From: Natronosalvus caseinilyticus | GTDB taxonomy: Archaea > Halobacteriota > Halobacteria > Halobacteriales > Natrialbaceae | NCBI RefSeq assembly: GCF_017357105.1 | Contig: NZ_CP071596.1 | Coordinates: 2,542,001-2,606,000, forward strand | Direction: 5' to 3' | Length of the DNA stretch: 64,000 nucleotides | Part shown: one piece after another, positions 19,257-28,326 of the stretch | Layout of the letters: the number at the start of each line of letters is the position of its first letter | Numbering within the stretch: position 1 is the first letter of the stretch | Made by a program: the position numbers and the translations under genes | The notes under the pieces: model-generated | Databases searched by the model: none | Told to the model about the DNA's origin: nothing | Seen by the model: only the letters and a program-made list of their open reading frames with translations

Positions 19257-19487
19257 ATGCCGACGCTCGGCCTCTCCAGGGAGTCGATTCGAGATATATC
19301 GGGAAACCTCGTACCCCTCGGCGTGCTGCTGTTCTTCGCCGGGTGGTTGCTCCTCGAGCGCCCGTGGGGGTGGGACCTGCTGTCGCTGGCCGTCGTCTAC
19401 GGGCTCATCTTCTCGCTCGTGGGAACGCTGTTTCTGGTCACGTACGTCGTCGCCGTGCGGTTTCAGGAAGCGACACCCGAGCGGTGA
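19257..19487 (+). CDS. Small two-helix membrane protein (DUF6684-like)
   Basis: A 76-residue protein: a short N-terminus ending SRESIRDISGNLVPLG, helix 1 with LLFFAGWLLL, the loop ERPWGWDLLS, helix 2 (VVYGLIFSLVGTLFLVTYVV) and a charged tail. The pattern N-x-V-P-L...PWGWD matches the short haloarchaeal family I know as DUF6684, often found near terminal oxidase genes. The next gene starts nine bases after its stop. Confidence 0.65.
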   Translation: MPTLGLSRESIRDISGNLVPLGVLLFFAGWLLLERPWGWDLLSLAVVYGLIFSLVGTLFLVTYVVAVRFQEATPER

Positions 19488-19495
19488 CACCGAGT

Positions 19496-19771
19496 ATGAT
19501 CGCAGATTCCGACGACGAACCGACCTGGAGCGAACCGACGGCTGCAGCCTCACGCTGTCCGGACTGCGGCCGTCCGTTCACGACCGAGGAGCGTCGCCTG
19601 CTCCACCGGGGCCTCGAGCACCCGGATCGACTCACCGCTCGAGAGCGCGAAGCGTATGCGACGGTCGCAGCGGCGGAACGCGGCGCTCACAGACGCTACG
19701 TGCTAGGTGCACTGATCGTGTTCGTGGTGACGTACTTCGGATTCCTGTTCGCGTACGCGATCGTCGCGTGA
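19496..19771 (+). CDS. Zinc-ribbon protein with C-terminal membrane helix
   Basis: A 91-residue protein with one clear CPDCGRPF half zinc ribbon (about residues 21-28), a charged helical middle (AREREAYATVAAAERGA) and a single C-terminal helix (YVLGALIVFVVTYFGFLFAYAIV). Only one Cys pair is present, so a metal site would need a dimer or other ligands. It is probably co-transcribed with the preceding small membrane protein gene. Confidence 0.65.
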   Translation: MIADSDDEPTWSEPTAAASRCPDCGRPFTTEERRLLHRGLEHPDRLTAREREAYATVAAAERGAHRRYVLGALIVFVVTYFGFLFAYAIVA

Positions 19772-19796
19772 GCGGGGTCGCGCGGGGGACCCGCCC

Positions 19797-19883
19797 TCAG
19801 AACGTGATGAGGACGATGCCCGTCACGAAGAGCAAGACGACTACGACGGCGAGAAACAACCCGAAGAGTGCTTTTTCGGACAT
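19797..19883 (-). CDS. 28-residue single-helix membrane peptide
   Basis: The leftward frame from ATG at 19883 to TGA at 19797 reads MSEKALFGLF, a long aliphatic helix and the end GIVLITF. Such one-helix miniproteins occur as accessory subunits of terminal oxidases (for example the subunit IIa peptide of B-type oxidases or CydX-like peptides). The position just beyond an oxidase locus makes that plausible but unproven. The compact hydrophobic design and flush start and stop argue against chance. Confidence 0.55.
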   Translation of the reverse strand: MSEKALFGLFLAVVVVLLFVTGIVLITF

Positions 19884-20122
19884 GGGAATTCGTCATCGAG
19901 CGAAGTGATAAAACACGTGTCGGGTGAATCCAGGTTCAGGTGAGTATGTGCACGCGACGATTGTGCATTCGGACACCCGCGTCGGAGACGCCGGGGCCAG
20001 TGCACCAGTCAAAACCGTACGGAAGGTCGGCAGTCACTCGTTTCGACCGGAGAAATTCACGTCGAACGGGCTACAATCCACCACCGCGCATCTTATGCCC
20101 GTTCGAAATCTCCATTCGGCCA

Positions 20123-20452
20123 ATGGTAACAGTTGACAATGTACTGGGTCTTCTCAACGAGAAGCGCCGCCGATACGCACTGTACTATCTCAACGAACAG
20201 GATGGTGCAGTGCCAGTCGAGGAGGTCGTGGAAGCGGTAGCGGACATGGAAACGGACGAGGGGTCCTCTCCCCTCCCGGACGAGAAGTGGAACAATATCG
20301 AACTCTCACTTCATCACAACCACCTCCAGAAAGCCGACGAGTACGACTTCATTCACTACGATTCGGAGGCGGGCGTCGTCGAACTCGTCGAATCCCCCAC
20401 CGAACTCGATATCATCCTCACCGTCGCGAACGTGCTCGAACGGACGAACTGA
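20123..20452 (+). CDS. Haloarchaeal winged-helix-like regulator (DUF7344-like)
   Basis: A 109-residue protein with MVTVDNVLGLLNEKRRRYALYYL at the start, typical of short haloarchaeal winged-helix proteins (K/R-R-R-x-A-L-x-Y-L), then VPVEEVVEAVADME and a helix with IELSLHHNHLQKADEYDFIHYD. It probably binds DNA and regulates an unknown target. A promoter-like AT patch precedes it (GCATCTTATG near 20088). Confidence 0.75.
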   Translation: MVTVDNVLGLLNEKRRRYALYYLNEQDGAVPVEEVVEAVADMETDEGSSPLPDEKWNNIELSLHHNHLQKADEYDFIHYDSEAGVVELVESPTELDIILTVANVLERTN

Positions 20453-20577
20453 GTCGTACCCGGAAGCCGTACGACTCGCCGCAAACGGTACTCGAACGCA
20501 TCCTCGAGCAATCGCACAATCCGTCTCTGCCAGCAGTCGCACAATCCGGATCCTCGAGTGTCCCCACCTCCAACCCG

Positions 20578-21900
20578 CTACTCGTCCTCGACCAGACAGT
20601 AGGCGTGGCCCGGTGCCTCGAAGACCGCCTCCTCGCTGTCGCCCCAGTAATTCGAGATCCTGGCCCGTTCGGCGTAGTAGATCCGGCCATCGCGCGGAAT
20701 CGGTTCGCTGGTCACGTGGCCGCGATTCATCACTTTCCATCGAACGTCGCCAGTGTCCTTCTCGAGCGCGTAGAGGTGGCCGTCGTAGGAGCCCACCAGC
20801 ACCGCGTCGGCGGTCACCGTCAGCGATCCCAGCACGTTACCCTCGACGTGGGTCGACCACAGCTCCTCGCCCGTGTCCGCATCGAGCGCGTAGACGTTCC
20901 AGTCGTCGCCGCCCGTGTAGACGACGTTCGTCTCGGGGTCGATTCCCGGATTCGACATAACCACCTCGCCGATCTCGAACGACCACTCCTCGCTCCCGTC
21001 CTCGAGGTCGAGGCGGTAGAAGTGCCCGTCCCAGGAGCCGACGAACGCGCTGCCGTCGTAGGTCGGGATCGTCCCTTTGACGTGGTGGCCCGTCTCGAAC
21101 TCCCAGGCGAACTCGAGGGAGGGGAACTCCCAAGCGTAGACGACGCCGTCGTTCGACCCGGTGACCATCCGCTCGGTCTCGGGGTCGATTGCCGTCGAGG
21201 GGTGGGGCATCCCCCACAGGCGGTCGTCTTTCCACAGCGGCTCGCCCGTGCCGGCGTCCAGCGCCCACATCGTTCCCGCGTTCGGGTTCGAGTACTCGGT
21301 GACGACGTAGATCACGCCGTCCCAGTAGGCCGGGCTCGAACCGATGGCGATCGAGCCGTCGAGTTGGCCGCCCGTCGTGTGCCAGATCTCGTCACCGGTT
21401 TCGGGATCGAAGGCGTACATGTCGCCGTCGTAGCCCCCGAGGTAGGCGACGTCGCCGATGACTGTTGGCGTCCCGTGAAAGCCCAGGGATCTCGAGGCGC
21501 CCGTCATCCGCGTCCACCTGTGTTCGCCGCGCGGGGTTACCGCGTGGATGCGGCCCGTGTCGGACGGGATCAGGATCGTCTCGCCGTCGGGCGTCGGCAG
21601 GGGGCTCGACTTCGCCGCGGTGTGGCCGATGTAGTTGACCGGGAGCGACCAGTTGACCGACACCGACTCAGGCACGGTCTCGTCCGGGTAGTAGCCGAGG
21701 CGGCGAAGCCCGTGGCGAAACATCGCCGCGTCGTCGCGGTCCGGGTACGCTTCGTCGTAGGGCAGGATCTCGGGGTCGAACGAGTCCTGATCTCGCGAGT
21801 AGGTGCCGTACCCGGGGAGCGCACAACCGGCGAGTCCCGCCAGAGCCAAGCTCCCCCCGGCGAGGACCTGTCGTCTCGAGACGTGCGGTGGACGGGTCAT
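20578..21900 (-). CDS. Tat-exported PQQ-propeller lipoprotein
   Basis: A 440-residue protein with a Tat signal (SRRQVLAGG) running into a lipobox (LAGLAGC), so it is probably exported folded and anchored by a lipid on Cys20-25. The body is an eight-bladed-like PQQ propeller with repeated '.G.vYAldadtGe.lW' blades (YAFDPETGDEIW, WALDAGTGEPLW, YALDADTGEELW, YALEKDTGDVRW). This may be an outer-surface scaffold or dehydrogenase-like protein, but no catalytic residues can be assigned. It is monocistronic. Confidence 0.85.
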   Translation of the reverse strand: MTRPPHVSRRQVLAGGSLALAGLAGCALPGYGTYSRDQDSFDPEILPYDEAYPDRDDAAMFRHGLRRLGYYPDETVPESVSVNWSLPVNYIGHTAAKSSPLPTPDGETILIPSDTGRIHAVTPRGEHRWTRMTGASRSLGFHGTPTVIGDVAYLGGYDGDMYAFDPETGDEIWHTTGGQLDGSIAIGSSPAYWDGVIYVVTEYSNPNAGTMWALDAGTGEPLWKDDRLWGMPHPSTAIDPETERMVTGSNDGVVYAWEFPSLEFAWEFETGHHVKGTIPTYDGSAFVGSWDGHFYRLDLEDGSEEWSFEIGEVVMSNPGIDPETNVVYTGGDDWNVYALDADTGEELWSTHVEGNVLGSLTVTADAVLVGSYDGHLYALEKDTGDVRWKVMNRGHVTSEPIPRDGRIYYAERARISNYWGDSEEAVFEAPGHAYCLVEDE

Positions 21901-22277
21901 CTGTCGTCGAGCCAATTGGAAGGGTTCCGGTATAGTTCCGCCGGTTCGAGAGGTCACGTCGCCGACGTCTCGAGTCGGATTCCCGACGTCAGGCTACGGA
22001 GTTCGTTGTCAGGCACAGAGAGTCGTTGCTAGATCCAGGGATTCGTTGTCGAGTCGAGAGACGCGTTCCGAACCGAGGGATTCGAGGGTCGAACGCGGGT
22101 CGCTCGAGCCAGAGGTGTACTCCGATTATATCCCTGCTACGATTCGGTAGACGGGCAGTGACAGTTTATCCGTCCCGAAGACGATCAAGTGGTTTTCTAT
22201 ATGGTCCTTATTCACGTAATAGGTATTTTATACGTATGTGGACTAGAACTATATTCAGGTTTGTGGACGACCAGCGT
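21901..22277. promoter_or_regulatory. Divergent intergenic region
   Basis: No gene is visible in this 377-base stretch. It has loosely repeated GGATTCGTTGTC-like and GAGTCGTTG segments at 21990-22080 and an AT-rich block (TATTTTATACG near 22224) that probably contains the TATA box of the rightward zinc-finger gene at 22278. Confidence 0.35.
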
Positions 22278-22457
22278 ATGTCAACGCACGCAACACACTG
22301 GAACGGCACCGCGACCTGCCCGTTCTGCGGCGGCGAACTGAGCGACCCGGGCGCCGGATTCGTCGACCACATCGGCGTCAACCCCGACTGTCGAGTCGAG
22401 TTCGATACCTGGCGCGACAACGTCGCAGACGATCTCGGCGGTACCTGGAGCGGATAG
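22278..22457 (+). CDS. Short haloarchaeal zinc-finger protein
   Basis: A 59-residue protein with TCPFCGGEL at residues 13-21 and a later FVDHIGVNPDCRVEFDTWRDNV, giving a C-x2-C...H-x7-C set suited to one zinc ion. Short proteins of this pattern are widespread in haloarchaea (DUF7501-like) and of unknown role. The ATG is preferred because it is preceded by an AT-rich promoter. Confidence 0.7.
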   Translation: MSTHATHWNGTATCPFCGGELSDPGAGFVDHIGVNPDCRVEFDTWRDNVADDLGGTWSG

Positions 22458-22506
22458 TCGATAGTCGAGGTCCATCGTCGACTTAAACTCGAGCGCCGTT
22501 CGGGCC

Positions 22507-24171
22507 CTATAACCCGACTGCCTGCCCGTCTTTTCGCGGTTCCGTCGCCCCGGTAAGCACGTCTCCGGTGCGGCGAACGAGCTGTGCACCCCCGAACATC
22601 ACGGGTGGAAGCACCTGCACGTCGTGGCCTTTGCGCACGAGTCCGGTCTGGTTCGGGAACCGTTCCTCGACGCCGAGGGACCCCTCCTCGCGGTAGCGCC
22701 AGCGCGGCGCGTCGAGCGCTTCCTGGGCGCCCATCCCGTAGTCGACCAGGTTCGAGACGACCTGGACGTGGCCCTGGGGTTGCATGTATCCGCCCATTAC
22801 ACCGAAGGCCGCCCAGTCGTCCTCGTCGAACTTCGCGATGGCTGGCACGAGGGTGTGAAACGGCCGTTTGCCGGGCTCGAGGCGGTTTGGATGTTCGGGA
22901 TCGAGCGAGAACGAGGCGCCCCGGTTCTGGAGGGCGATACCGGTGTCCCCGGCGACCAGCCCGCTCCCGAAGCCGGCGAAGCGGGAGTTGATGTACGAGA
23001 CGAGATTGCCTTCCGCGTCGCCGACGGTGAGGAGCGCGGTGTCGGCGTCCTCGGCGGCTATCGTCGGCACGCCCACCGCGGGGTCCTGAATCGCCCGATC
23101 GCCGATCGCCGCGGCGCGCTCGCGGGCGTAGTCCTTCGATGCCAGCGGCGGCACCGTCTCGTAGGTGGGGTCGGTGATGTAGTGGTGGCCGTCGACGAAC
23201 GCGAGCTTCGTCGCCTCCGCGAACGCATGCACCCGCTCGGGGGAGTCGTACGCGTGCTCGCCCGCCCCGATTTCCTCCGCGATGTTCAGCGCCTCGAGCG
23301 CGATTAGCCCCTGGTTGTTCGGCGGCAGTTCGAAAATCTCCGCGCCGTTGTAGGTGGTATGCACGGGCTCGAGGAACTCGGGTTCGAAGGCGGAGAGATC
23401 CTCGAGGGTCAGGAAGCCGCCCTTCGACTGCACCTCGTCGGCGATGGCCTCGCCGATCTCGCCCTCGTAGACGGCGTCCGCGCCCTCTTCGGCGATCGTT
23501 CGCATCGATTCGCCGAGGCGTTCGAGCGTCACGACTTGGCCCGGATCGGGCGCTTCGCCGTCGAACAGGTAGGTCTCGCGGGCGTGGTCGTCGGTAAAGA
23601 GGCGGGGTGCGCCCTGCCAGTAGTAGGAGATGACCTCCGAGACGGGATAGCCTTCGAGGGCGTAGTGAATGGCTGGCTCGAGGACGTCAGCGAGCGTCAG
23701 TGTCCCCAGTTCTTCGACGGTGGCCTCCCAGCCGCGGACCGTCCCGGGAACCGTGACTGCGTGCGGCCCCAGGAACGGCATCTCGAGGTCGTCGCTCGCG
23801 GTGTCGTCGACGGCGTAGCCCCTGGATTCGGGGTACCAGTCGGCGGCGTCCTCGAATTCCTGGACGGAGCGCGTGACGTTCTCGATGGTCGCCTCGGCGG
23901 GGGCGCCACCGCAGGCACGCATGGCGCCGACCTCGCCATCGGCGGTTCGGTAGAGGGCGAAGACGTCGCCGCCGAGGCCGGTCGACGTGGGTTCGACGAC
24001 GTTCAGCGCGGCCGCGGTGGCGACGGCCGCATCGAAGGCGTTCCCGCCGTCCTCGAGGATCGAGAGGCCGGCCTGAGCCGCCAGGGGCTGACTCGTGGCG
24101 ACCATCCCGCCGGTGGCGTGGACCGAGGAGCGTCTCGAGTCGAATCGATCGAGGTCGTAGTCGGTGCTCAT
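22507..24171 (-). CDS. ggt: Gamma-glutamyltransferase family protein
   Basis: A 554-residue Ntn-hydrolase of the GGT family, which transfers or hydrolyses gamma-glutamyl groups after self-cleavage into two chains. Visible are GGMVATSQPLAAQAGLSIL, GGNAFDAAVA, STGLGGDVFALY and, near residue 365, DTALLTVGDAEGNLVS, where the Thr is the expected nucleophile (the family usually has T-T-H-x-S-V-x-D). GNxVS, MGGYMQPQGHVQV and RWRY are also conserved. No signal peptide is seen, so it is probably cytoplasmic. Haloarchaea hold gamma-glutamylcysteine, a plausible substrate. Confidence 0.9.
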   Translation of the reverse strand: MSTDYDLDRFDSRRSSVHATGGMVATSQPLAAQAGLSILEDGGNAFDAAVATAAALNVVEPTSTGLGGDVFALYRTADGEVGAMRACGGAPAEATIENVTRSVQEFEDAADWYPESRGYAVDDTASDDLEMPFLGPHAVTVPGTVRGWEATVEELGTLTLADVLEPAIHYALEGYPVSEVISYYWQGAPRLFTDDHARETYLFDGEAPDPGQVVTLERLGESMRTIAEEGADAVYEGEIGEAIADEVQSKGGFLTLEDLSAFEPEFLEPVHTTYNGAEIFELPPNNQGLIALEALNIAEEIGAGEHAYDSPERVHAFAEATKLAFVDGHHYITDPTYETVPPLASKDYARERAAAIGDRAIQDPAVGVPTIAAEDADTALLTVGDAEGNLVSYINSRFAGFGSGLVAGDTGIALQNRGASFSLDPEHPNRLEPGKRPFHTLVPAIAKFDEDDWAAFGVMGGYMQPQGHVQVVSNLVDYGMGAQEALDAPRWRYREEGSLGVEERFPNQTGLVRKGHDVQVLPPVMFGGAQLVRRTGDVLTGATEPRKDGQAVGL

Positions 24172-24397
24172 GACAGGGGCTTTCGCTCGGGGGTCAAAAG
24201 TGCGGGCGTTCCGGCAGGCCGGGACGAGGACAGAGGGACGCCGTTCTAAACTATAATATCTATAGTGTGTGCGTGGTCGGGAACGGAATCTGCAAAGCAG
24301 CTTCGTCGAGTGATCTCGAGTCGTCGGGCGCAACGTTCACGGCCACTGGGTCGAAACGTCGGTACGAACGGGGTAGCGAACCCACCGACACCAGCCC

Positions 24398-25828
24398 ATG
24401 GCCAACGAACCGTACCTCCCCGGCGTCGACCACACCGACGAGCGCGAGGACCGCATCGTCCTCCACGTCGACGCCGACTGCTTCTACGCCGCCTGCGAGC
24501 GCCTCCGGGAACCCGACCTCGAGGGCGAACCGGTCGTCGTCGGCATGGGGTACGAACCCGGTGACTCAGTGGGGGCCGTCGCCACCGCCAGCTACGAGGC
24601 GCGCGCATTCGGCGTCGAGAGCGCCCAGGCCATCTCGACGGCACTCGAAGTGCTGCCCCGGCGAGCGGACGCCGAGGACGATCCAAACCTCATACTCGAG
24701 GAAACCGGTCACTACCGTCCGGTCGACATGGACTACTACCAGTCGGTCGCCGCCGAGGTGAAGGACATCCTCCACGACTGCGCCGACGTCGTCCGCGAGG
24801 TGAGCGTCGACGAGGCCTATCTGGACGTGACCGAGCGCACCGCCTGGTCGGTCGTCGACGGCTTCGCCCGCCACGTCAAAGACCGCATCCGTCGCGAGGT
24901 CGGCATCACCGTCAGCGTCAGCGTTGCGCCCTCGATGAGCGCGGCCAAAATCGCCAGCGACTTCGACAAACCGGACGGCCTAACGGTCGTTCGTCCGGGC
25001 GAGGTCCGCGAGTTCTTGGCCCCGCTTGACGTCGACCTGCTCCACGGCGTCGGCCCCGTGACGGCCCGCGAACTGCGGTCAATGGGGCTCGAGACGGCGG
25101 CGGACGTCGCTGCCGCCGATCCGGAACCCCTCGTCGACCGATTCGGCGAGCGCGGTCGCGAACTCTACGACCGCGCGCGGGGAGACGACGACCGACGCGT
25201 CGAACCGAAGGGACTTCCGAAGAGCTTCTCGCGGGAATCGGCGTTCGACGGCCCCGTCGAGGAGCGCGAGCCGAAACGCGAACTGGTGGAGACGCTCGCG
25301 GCGGCCGTCGCCGACCGCGCTCGACGGGAGGGCGCGCTGTACCGGACCGTGGGCGTGAAGGCCGTCCGTCCGCCCTACGAGGTCAACACGCGCGAGCGGT
25401 CGTTGCCCGGACCGGTCGACGAACCTGACCTCGTCCGGGAGATCGCCCTGGACCTGTTCGCCGAGTTCGAGTCCGAGCCCGTGCGCAAACTCGGCGTCAG
25501 GGTGGCGAACCTCGAGTTCAGCGAGGCCGACCAGACGAGTCTCGATGGCATCAACTGGGAGGATCGAACGGGATCGGAGGAGGCGGACTCGAGTACCGAC
25601 GGCGGCGATGACGGCGAGAACGACGCACTTGGCGGAGCGGACTCGAGTTCACCCACCGAACGGGTGACCGACGCCGCAGAGCAACTCGACCTCGAAACCG
25701 CTCTCGCGTCGGATTCGGGCGATCGGGACGAGACCGAACGGTCTACCGACGAAGACGACGAGGAACGAGCGAACCGCGAAACGTCGGTTCGAGGCTCCGG
25801 ACAGGTCTCTCTCGACGAGTTCGAGTAG
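24398..25828 (+). CDS. dinB: DNA polymerase IV (Y-family, translesion)
   Basis: A 476-residue Y-family polymerase. The palm carboxylates are visible in LHVDADCFYA (about residue 25) and VSVDEAYLDVT, with YEARAFGV, PSMSAAKIASDFDKPDGL and the helix-hairpin-helix LLHGVGPVTARELRSMG. The little-finger domain ends near FSEADQT. A long acidic Ser/Asp/Glu linker follows and the protein ends GQVSLDEFE, a PIP-box-like PCNA-binding tail. It copies damaged templates. The start MANEPYLPGVDHTDERED is set by the family's normal length. Confidence 0.93.
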   Translation: MANEPYLPGVDHTDEREDRIVLHVDADCFYAACERLREPDLEGEPVVVGMGYEPGDSVGAVATASYEARAFGVESAQAISTALEVLPRRADAEDDPNLILEETGHYRPVDMDYYQSVAAEVKDILHDCADVVREVSVDEAYLDVTERTAWSVVDGFARHVKDRIRREVGITVSVSVAPSMSAAKIASDFDKPDGLTVVRPGEVREFLAPLDVDLLHGVGPVTARELRSMGLETAADVAAADPEPLVDRFGERGRELYDRARGDDDRRVEPKGLPKSFSRESAFDGPVEEREPKRELVETLAAAVADRARREGALYRTVGVKAVRPPYEVNTRERSLPGPVDEPDLVREIALDLFAEFESEPVRKLGVRVANLEFSEADQTSLDGINWEDRTGSEEADSSTDGGDDGENDALGGADSSSPTERVTDAAEQLDLETALASDSGDRDETERSTDEDDEERANRETSVRGSGQVSLDEFE

Positions 25829-25992
25829 AGGCTGCTGAACGCGGTGAAGACGTCGTCGGCCGAAATACCCATGCCAGTTCGTTCACGATAGCCAGATACG
25901 CCGCGGAGACAATCAGCGATATTGAAAGTATAAGTTGTCGCAGGAAAACGGTCTAACAGACCAGTCCCGGGGCTATAGACGACCGATCTTCC

Positions 25993-27384
25993 ATGACCGA
26001 CGATATCGACTTCTACGACCTTCTCGACATCTCATCTGACGCCTCCCAGGACGACGTAAAGCAGGCGTTTCGCGAACAGGTCCGGGTCTATCATCCGGAT
26101 CTGAACGACGACGACCGGGCACAGGCGCAGTTTACGGCGCTCAAGAAGGCCTACGACATTCTGGGCGATCCGGTCGAACGCCAGGCCTACGATCGCCTCG
26201 GGCACGAAGATTACGTCGCCAAGCGAACGTCGGGACTTCCCTCTCCTGATCTCTGGAAGTCGGCTACGGACGCAGACAAGGATACAAACGCGGACGAAAA
26301 CGAGAACGAGGGAGACGATTCCTCGAGTTCGAAATCCGATTCAGATTCGGGATCAGAATCGCGGTCGCGGTCGTCGACCACCTCCCGTACCACCAAAGCG
26401 ACTGCCTCGAGCGCGACGTCGGCAGGCGGGACGACGGACTCGCGAACATCGAGCGAGAGTGCGAGCGCCGGCGCGGGATCGGCCGGTGCGTCCACCTCGA
26501 GTACGAGCACTGGCACTGGAACGGGCACTGGAACCGGAACGAGGGCCGGCACCGGGACGAACGCTCGCTCGAACGCAACCGCCTCAAGTGCTAGCGCGGG
26601 CGGGACGACGGCCGGCACCGCCGGTACGTCGAGTGCCCGGACCGAGTCGACCCCGCACGCTCACTCTCGCAATCACGCTCACTCGAGGCCGGGTCGACTG
26701 ACCGACAACGCGCTCGTCCGGTGGTGGCGCGACCAGAACTTCGCCTGGCCGCTCATCTGGACGTCGATCCTCGTGTATCTCGCCGGATTCGTCCACTTCG
26801 GACTCGAGCACGAGAACGCGCTCTCGAACCTGGCGCTGGAGTTACGGTCAATCGGCGCCGAGCCGAACGCCCTCTGGACGTCCCTCTCGACCAGTCGGCA
26901 CGGCATCTCGACCCCGTTCGCGTTCGTCTCGAGCGTCGAGTTGGTTGCCCCGCCCTCGCCCCTCGAACCGATCCAGTGGTACGGCGTCCTGGCCGGAGCC
27001 GTCGGCCTCTCGTTGCTCTTCGTGCTCGCCGCACGAATCGCCTGGCGCGAGGAGACCTGGGGGCCGATCTCGCTCGACGAGACCATCGTCGTCGGGGTCG
27101 CGCTCACCGCGGCGACGATGGTCGTCGGCGGGCCGCTGCTCGCGGGAAGCGTCCTCATGCCGCTGCTGATCGGCGTCGTCGTACACCGAACCCACCAGCT
27201 TCCCGGGTGGTCGCCCTCGTACCTCTACGTTCTGAGCGTCCTGGCGCCGCTCGTCGGGTTCGCCGTCGCCGCCGCCGGGTACGCGACGCTCCCGGCCGAT
27301 CTGGCGCTGTTCGTCGTCGTTCCGCTGCTCGGTGCGCTGGGGCTTCCGCTCCGCGTGAGCGTTCGAAAACGGTTCGGACGGTAG
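25993..27384 (+). CDS. J-domain membrane protein
   Basis: A 463-residue protein with an N-terminal J domain (residues about 5-72) including the HPD motif in VYHPDLNDDD and the helix AYDILGDPVERQAYDRLG. A Ser/Thr/Gly/Asp linker of about 140 residues with Thr-Gly repeats follows. The last 200 residues hold about six hydrophobic helices starting at NFAWPLIWTSILVYLAGF. The J domain would stimulate DnaK ATPase at the membrane. It is not a canonical DnaJ, as the zinc-finger and client domains are missing. Confidence 0.85.
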   Translation: MTDDIDFYDLLDISSDASQDDVKQAFREQVRVYHPDLNDDDRAQAQFTALKKAYDILGDPVERQAYDRLGHEDYVAKRTSGLPSPDLWKSATDADKDTNADENENEGDDSSSSKSDSDSGSESRSRSSTTSRTTKATASSATSAGGTTDSRTSSESASAGAGSAGASTSSTSTGTGTGTGTGTRAGTGTNARSNATASSASAGGTTAGTAGTSSARTESTPHAHSRNHAHSRPGRLTDNALVRWWRDQNFAWPLIWTSILVYLAGFVHFGLEHENALSNLALELRSIGAEPNALWTSLSTSRHGISTPFAFVSSVELVAPPSPLEPIQWYGVLAGAVGLSLLFVLAARIAWREETWGPISLDETIVVGVALTAATMVVGGPLLAGSVLMPLLIGVVVHRTHQLPGWSPSYLYVLSVLAPLVGFAVAAAGYATLPADLALFVVVPLLGALGLPLRVSVRKRFGR

Positions 27385-27429
27385 GTGCCTATTGTGGCTA
27401 TTGTCGCCGTTGTGGCGGCCGAATCGCGC

Positions 27430-28062
27430 TCACCCGATCCGCGTCGCTACGCCCTTCGTCTGCCTGTAGTCCGAATCGAGGATCGCCTCGAGTCGCTCGA
27501 GCAACTGCTCTCGGTCCCCGGCTTCCCACTCGACCGGGTCGAGAATCGGGACGACCATGAACCCGCGACCGCGGAGCTCCGTCGCGTGGAGGGCGGGCAT
27601 GTCGAGGTCGATTCGATGGCGCTGGGTCGTGTACTCCTGGAGAACGTGATCGGTTGCCCTGGCGCCGACCGGCAGGAGAACGTGGGCGTTGATCGCGCGC
27701 AACTCCGCGTCGAAGTAGCGCTCGAGTTCGTCGTACTCGTCGGTGGTCGGCGGCCGGCCGCCGGGAAGGGTACACATGTGGAGGTAGTCGGCGAAGAAGT
27801 TCGAGAAGACCGGCTCGCTGGCGGGACCGCTGACGAATCCGACGGCACGGAAGACTTCGAGGAGGCGCTCGCTCGTCTCGTGTTCGGTGAACGGGATGCC
27901 GGTGGTCTCGCCGCCGTGGATACCGGGATGGTCCCCGATGAGGTGGAAGTCGGCGTTGGCGTCGCCGTAGCCGAACACGGCGGGGACGTTACCGGGGTCG
28001 TGCTTCTGGAAGGGCGGTCGCATCCCGAAGGGGTTGCTCGTACGGTCGGTGACGTTCTCCAC
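27430..28062 (-). CDS. Uracil-DNA glycosylase-like protein without Fe-S cysteines
   Basis: A 210-residue protein of the UDG fold: ANADFHLIGDHPGIHGG looks like the glycosylase motif 1 region, FSNFFADYLHMCTLPGGRPP follows, and MVVPILDPVEW is a plausible final loop. Only one Cys is present, so the four-cysteine iron-sulfur site of family 4 and 5 enzymes is missing. The start is taken as GTG (V-E-N-V-T-D-R-T-S) at 28062. Uracil excision is therefore uncertain; the family is common in haloarchaea. Confidence 0.65.
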   Translation of the reverse strand: MENVTDRTSNPFGMRPPFQKHDPGNVPAVFGYGDANADFHLIGDHPGIHGGETTGIPFTEHETSERLLEVFRAVGFVSGPASEPVFSNFFADYLHMCTLPGGRPPTTDEYDELERYFDAELRAINAHVLLPVGARATDHVLQEYTTQRHRIDLDMPALHATELRGRGFMVVPILDPVEWEAGDREQLLERLEAILDSDYRQTKGVATRIG

Positions 28063-28326
28063 GAGGGTACGGAGGCATCGAAGTGAAATAACGGCATTGA
28101 ACCGCTTCGAGGCGGAGGCGAGTCGCCCTTCCCCGAGTCGACCTCGAGAGCGACGGCTGGCGGCGCGAAGAGTTCGACGAATCGCTCGTTCTGGGGTAGA
28201 CGATCGAGGGTGAAGGGGGAGACGAGTCGATCGTAAAATGCACGAACGTGAATAATATACTCGGGACGAGAGAAAAGATGGGCACGAACCCGAGCATTGA
28301 ATAGGCTCGCGGTGTCCGGTTCCGGT

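Noticed and set aside
22007..22091. Tandem repeat of GATTCGTTGTC-like units
   Set aside because: Matches are too loose and spacing irregular; mentioned only as intergenic content.
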